64,000 bases of DNA from Halopseudomonas pelagia CL-AP6. GTDB taxonomy: Bacteria > Pseudomonadota > Gammaproteobacteria > Pseudomonadales > Pseudomonadaceae. The notes under the pieces are model-generated. The model had not been told where the DNA came from. It did no database searches and saw nothing but the letters and a program-made list of their open reading frames with translations. The stretch lies in the NCBI RefSeq assembly GCF_000410875.1, contig NZ_AROI01000004.1, forward strand, positions 62,001-126,000. The letters are read 5' to 3'. How positions within the stretch are numbered: position 1 is the first letter of the stretch; each line of letters starts with the position of its first letter. This document shows positions 60,705 to 64,000 of this stretch, one piece after another. The position numbers were made by a program, and so were the translations under genes.

Positions 60705-61742
60705 CTATTGATTACGCAACGGCTCCAGCGCGTTGACGTCATCAAATAGATTCGCCGGGCGCTGACCGTTATCGGTCGGCGGCGCTGGCGGGCTGCCCAA
60801 CGGTGCCCCACCATCATCGCCCGACGGCACATTCGAGTCCGTGGTCACGGGCTCTAGCGGAGCATCATCCAGCACGCCCGCATCATCAGTCATACCGTCA
60901 CCGGTGTTTTTGATAATGTTCTCTTCAGCGCGTTTGTTAAGCACGATGATGTCTATTCGGCGATTGATCGGGTTAGTCGGCTCATTGCGATCAAACAATG
61001 CTGAGTCGGCATAACCTACTACGCGCGCCAACTGCCGCTCAGGATAGCCTGCTACCAGCAGCGTGCGTCTGGCGGCATTGGCGCGCTCGGTGGAGAGCTC
61101 CCAGTTACCGTAATTTCTCCGCCCGACAAAGGGCTGAGCGTCAGTATGCCCGCCAATACTGATCTTTTTCGGCACCACCGCAATGGTATCGCTCAGCGCT
61201 AACAGAATTTCTTCGAAATACGGCTGAAGTTGCGCGCTGCCACTGGCAAACATCGGCCGATTCTCCGCGTCGACTATCTGAATCCGCAGCCCATCCTGGG
61301 TAATTTCCAGCAAGATCTGATCTTTAAAGCGTTGAAGAACCGGTTCGATATCGATCTTGTTCTGCAACTCCTGCAGCAACATATCCAGTTCCAGCTGCTC
61401 GACCTGCTCAGCCAGCGTTTGTATGCTTTCTGCATCCAGAGGCAAGGGCTCAGTGTCCTCCGCGTCACTTTCGTTCAAGGTTCGATCGGGAGACACAGTG
61501 GGCGTGCCGCCCAGATCAATCGCAAAGGGGCTGCCACCTGCAGAGAAGCCTATCGGATCATTGAAGTAACCCGAGATCATTTTGAGTTGCTCTGGTGTGG
61601 CAGTGGACATCAGCCACATGACCAGAAAGAACGCCATCATGGCAACGGCAAAATCGGCGAAGGCAATTTTCCAGGCCCCGCCATGGTGCCCGTCACCCTT
61701 GCGGCTGATACGTTTGACGATAATCGGTTGATTATTATCCAC
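60705..61742 (-). CDS. motB: MotB flagellar stator protein
   Basis: A 345-residue stator subunit. A short cytoplasmic start with KRISRKGDGHHGGAWK leads to one helix with the essential proton-binding Asp, D30 in FADFAVAMMAFFLVMWLM, then a plug region and an OmpA-like peptidoglycan-binding domain with GGHTDAQPF and NRRIDIIVL. The C-terminal 60 residues are acidic and Pro-rich. It lies 3 bases after motA, the usual stator pair. Flagellar genes are not otherwise seen in the window. Confidence 0.95.
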   Translation of the reverse strand: MDNNQPIIVKRISRKGDGHHGGAWKIAFADFAVAMMAFFLVMWLMSTATPEQLKMISGYFNDPIGFSAGGSPFAIDLGGTPTVSPDRTLNESDAEDTEPLPLDAESIQTLAEQVEQLELDMLLQELQNKIDIEPVLQRFKDQILLEITQDGLRIQIVDAENRPMFASGSAQLQPYFEEILLALSDTIAVVPKKISIGGHTDAQPFVGRRNYGNWELSTERANAARRTLLVAGYPERQLARVVGYADSALFDRNEPTNPINRRIDIIVLNKRAEENIIKNTGDGMTDDAGVLDDAPLEPVTTDSNVPSGDDGGAPLGSPPAPPTDNGQRPANLFDDVNALEPLRNQ

Positions 61743-61745
61743 CGG

Positions 61746-62600
61746 TTAGCGCCCCTTGACCGACTCTTCCAGCTCCAGAAAGCTGGGTCGATGCTCGGGC
61801 AACAAGGCCTTGCGCCCAAACTCCACCGCCAATGCAGGAGGCAATCCCTGCGCGCTGGCGACCAGGCACATCTTGATCGCCTCGTAGGTGTTGGCTTCTT
61901 CATGGGCTTCATGGCCCATAGCCGCAGCAAAGGGCCCAACAAAGCCATAGGCAGCCAAAATACCCAACAGCGTTCCGACCAGTGCGGTAGCGACCTTCTG
62001 GCCAATCTCGGAATTATCTGCATCACCGAGAATACCCATAGTGATCACAATACCCAGGACCGCAGCAACGATACCAAAAGCGGGCAAACCGTCCGCTACT
62101 CGGGTGACAGCGTGGGAGGGCTCATGCAGCTCCTCGGTGAGACTGGAAATCTCCACGTCAAACAAGGCCTCAAGCTCATGCGGCGCCATATTGCCGGTCG
62201 ACATGATGCGCAGGTAGTCGCAGATAAACTCGCTCATATGCTTATCTTTGAGAATCGCCGGATATTTGCTGAAAATCGGACTTTCCGCAGGCTCTTCAAT
62301 ATCCGCCTCGATCGACATCATGCCTTCACGGCGGCTCTTGTTAAGCACTTCATAGAGCACCCCCAGCACGTCCAGATAAAATGGCTTGCCGAAACGATGG
62401 CCAAATATGATCTTCGGCGCACTACCTGCTGCCTTTTTTACCGTAGTCATGGGGTTGGCGACCAGGAAAGCGCCTATCGCCGCACCACCTATAATCAAGA
62501 TCTCGAATGGGTGCCAAAGTGCTGCCAACTGCCCCCCCGACAGCATGAAACCGCCCAAAACACTGCAGGTAACAACCAAAAAACCAGCAATTTTCAGCAT
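61746..62600 (-). CDS. motA: MotA flagellar stator protein
   Basis: A 284-residue membrane protein with four helices and a large cytoplasmic loop; it conducts protons with MotB to drive the flagellar motor. Recognisable parts are MLKIAGFLVVTCSVLGGFML, FEILIIGGAAIGAFL, VADGLPAFGIVAAVLGIVI (third helix) and GTLLGILAAYGFVGPFA. The chosen ATG gives the usual length; the open frame extends 13 codons further up. A candidate promoter lies upstream, in the gap before the HDOD gene. Confidence 0.95.
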   Translation of the reverse strand: MLKIAGFLVVTCSVLGGFMLSGGQLAALWHPFEILIIGGAAIGAFLVANPMTTVKKAAGSAPKIIFGHRFGKPFYLDVLGVLYEVLNKSRREGMMSIEADIEEPAESPIFSKYPAILKDKHMSEFICDYLRIMSTGNMAPHELEALFDVEISSLTEELHEPSHAVTRVADGLPAFGIVAAVLGIVITMGILGDADNSEIGQKVATALVGTLLGILAAYGFVGPFAAAMGHEAHEEANTYEAIKMCLVASAQGLPPALAVEFGRKALLPEHRPSFLELEESVKGR

Positions 62601-62677
62601 AAACCCGTTAAATCCCCTGAGAGTTGAAGTCGCCGCCAAGCGAATCGGCCATTGGGCAGCAAAATAATCTTGATCAC

Positions 62678-62707
62678 GTTATAGTCATATCAGCCATGGG
62701 CTGTCGA
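62678..62707 (-). promoter_or_regulatory. Candidate promoter of motAB
   Basis: On the minus strand TCGACA (62707-62702) and TATAAC (62683-62678) are 18 bases apart, each one base from consensus; transcription would start near 62671. A GCCGATT sequence closer to motA resembles a flagellar sigma-28 -10 but lacks a matching TAAA at the right distance. The gap holds no gene. Confidence 0.4.
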
Positions 62708-62733
62708 TATACTCATTATAAGCCGCATACCTT

Positions 62734-64000
62734 ATGAGCACAGAAGAAGAACGTAAATTGATAGTACAAGCTGATATCGGCAGCCTTCGGCAAAGCCTGA
62801 ACAGCTTTGTGTTGCCGATTGAAAAAAACCAGTGCCTAAGGCTGACCAGCCTACTCGACAATGAACTCATGGGCATCAATGACTTGAGCCGTGAATTGCT
62901 GCGGGTACCGGCTGCGGCATTGCAAATATGCCGGGCGGCTGGGGGTATGGCGCGGGCCAAGGATCTCGACATCCTCACGCTCGAGCAGGCCTGCAACATG
63001 CTCGGCACCCTGCGGCTGGCCAAACTCCTGCGCAGCTTGCCCATCGTCGAAAGAGAGCAAATGCCGCTGGCTTATCGACAACTGCTGAGCATCAGTGAAC
63101 ATGCCCTGACCCAGGCCCAGGGTTTGTTTGCCAACAGAATGGCCCGGCTATGGCATGAAGTCTCGCTGGCTAGCCTGCTATTTCTCGCGCCCTGCTGGGT
63201 GCTGATCTACCACCGGCCAGAACTGTTCAAGGTCTGGGACGCAAGGGCTCTAGAGCGAGAAACCGCCGAAGCCGATATCAAGCCCTGGTTGCTGGACAGC
63301 GACCACATCATGAGCCTGACCCAGCAACTGGCCGAAGACTGGTGGTTACCACCCTGGATTCTCCAGGGCTACCGATCACTCAATAGCAGCCGGCGGTTGA
63401 TGGTCAAAGCCATTCACATTGCTCGCGATTCAAGCCACCCCCAACAACAGCAGGCGCTGCTCGATGCCGACCGATCACTGTCACGCTGGCTAACCATGCC
63501 CGCCAATAGCCTGCTGATGGCCAACGGCATCGCTCTGGGCGCCCACCATGACTGGGACGCACGCCATACCGGTCGCTGGCAACAACTGACAGCCCTCTAC
63601 CTTGGCTGCAGCCTGGCGGAGGCGCAAAGCGCCAGTCACATTAATGCCGTGGACAGTGCCCGTAGTCAGTATCAGCATTCTGACCCTGACCTCTGGCTAC
63701 CCGCACAAGCACTGCTATGGCAAACGCGCAGCCGTAAACGCATTCGCCCGGCTACCCCAGTGGCCGATACCCACCAGCTCGAAGCAGGCGACAGCCCTAA
63801 AACGACATCCGGCCGACCGGACCCTGTCCAGTGGCGGCAGCAATGCCTGAAACTGCTTGCGCAGCCCAGCGCGTTCGCTAGCCTACCGCAGCTACTGCAC
63901 TGCGCGCTGGATGCCATGGATCACGGCCTGGGGCTCAAGCAATCCTGGATTGCCTTGTATAATGCCAAGCAAAAGCAGCTAATCATCCGCGCGAGCCGAG
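62734..64000 (+). CDS. HDOD-type signalling protein, N-terminal part
   Basis: Open from the ATG at 62734 to the right edge, so at least 422 codons, and incomplete. The product begins MSTEEERKLIVQADIGSL. The first 200 or so residues look like a divergent HDOD domain (NELMGINDLSRELLRVPAAA, LGTLRLAKLLRSL, LTMPANSLLM further on). The last part seen (LLHCALDAMDHGLGLKQSWIALYN) resembles the start of a GAF domain. A protein of this kind follows motA in pseudomonads. Neither enzyme nor ligand can be named. Confidence 0.8.
   Translation, partial: MSTEEERKLIVQADIGSLRQSLNSFVLPIEKNQCLRLTSLLDNELMGINDLSRELLRVPAAALQICRAAGGMARAKDLDILTLEQACNMLGTLRLAKLLRSLPIVEREQMPLAYRQLLSISEHALTQAQGLFANRMARLWHEVSLASLLFLAPCWVLIYHRPELFKVWDARALERETAEADIKPWLLDSDHIMSLTQQLAEDWWLPPWILQGYRSLNSSRRLMVKAIHIARDSSHPQQQQALLDADRSLSRWLTMPANSLLMANGIALGAHHDWDARHTGRWQQLTALYLGCSLAEAQSASHINAVDSARSQYQHSDPDLWLPAQALLWQTRSRKRIRPATPVADTHQLEAGDSPKTTSGRPDPVQWRQQCLKLLAQPSAFASLPQLLHCALDAMDHGLGLKQSWIALYNAKQKQLIIRASR

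Noticed and set aside
61230-62627. 465-codon plus-strand frame opposite motA and motB
   Set aside because: It spans two genes and their join with no domain; both stator genes are clear.
62645-62690. Possible sigma-28 promoter (GCCGATT) upstream of motA
   Set aside because: There is no good TAAA element 15 bases upstream, and a better sigma-70 pair exists nearby.

Overview
The window is a stretch of conserved bacterial core chromosome. Gene content and order point to the Pseudomonas lineage of Gammaproteobacteria, for example dacC-rlpA-mltB-rodA-mrdA-rlmH-rsfS-nadD-proA, dusB-fis-purH-purD-retS, and miaA-hfq-hflX-hflK-hflC-hisZ-purA next to rnr-rlmB-rpsF-rpsR-rplI-dnaB. I see no prophage, insertion sequence, integrase, CRISPR array, toxin-antitoxin pair or defence island. 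No gap between genes exceeds 300 bases. Most of the larger ones hold a promoter, a terminator or short repeats.

Layout. (1) 1-8205, minus strand: a cell-wall elongation cluster (D,D-carboxypeptidase, RlpA, MltB, RodA, PBP2) continuing upstream into ribosome maintenance (RlmH, RsfS), NAD synthesis (NadD) and proline synthesis (ProA). (2) 8424-17981, mixed strands: a DedA membrane protein overlapping a LON-domain protein, a MaoC hydratase, two predicted outer-membrane barrels, UbiX and Mpl, a pyrophosphate-type phosphofructokinase, an acetyltransferase, inorganic pyrophosphatase and CmoM. (3) 18003-34605: a SUI1 protein, a Nudix hydrolase and DUF2333 on the minus strand; then DsbD, AroQ, AccBC, PrmA, a zinc-ribbon DUF3426 protein, DusB-Fis, PurH-PurD and the hybrid sensor RetS on the plus strand; and a 52-residue small ORF tail to tail with retS. 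(4) 34673-51598, mainly minus: YgiQ, DnaB, the S6/S18/L9 operon, RlmB, RNase R, a tRNA-Leu(CAG) on the plus strand, PurA, HisZ, DUF2065, HflC-HflK-HflX and Hfq. (5) 51599-64000: MiaA, MutL, AmiB, TsaE and NnrD/E on the minus strand, QueG, Orn, RsgA, the MotB-MotA stator, and a cut-off HDOD-type protein at the right edge.

How the genes connect. Several clusters are functional units: peptidoglycan synthesis and remodelling; the first steps of fatty-acid synthesis (AccB-AccC); late purine synthesis (PurH, PurD, and PurA further on); post-transcriptional control (Hfq, RNase R, Orn, and RetS, which feeds the Gac/Rsm system in pseudomonads); translation and tRNA modification (MiaA, TsaE, QueG, CmoM, DusB, RlmB, RlmH, RsgA, RsfS). 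Part of the order is housekeeping genes packed with overlapping or nearly touching ends.

Novelty. I did not find a convincing undescribed multi-gene system. The items most worth a second look are the 52-residue small ORF beside retS (strong ribosome-binding site), the pyrophosphate-type phosphofructokinase in a lineage usually described as lacking phosphofructokinase, the altered G1 box of RetS, two uncharacterised outer-membrane barrels, low-complexity tails on S6, RNase R and YgiQ, and a GCTTGAAGC-type intergenic repeat that forms the end of queG. Start codons were chosen by ribosome-binding site and family length. Functions are inferred from motifs recognised by eye, without database searches.
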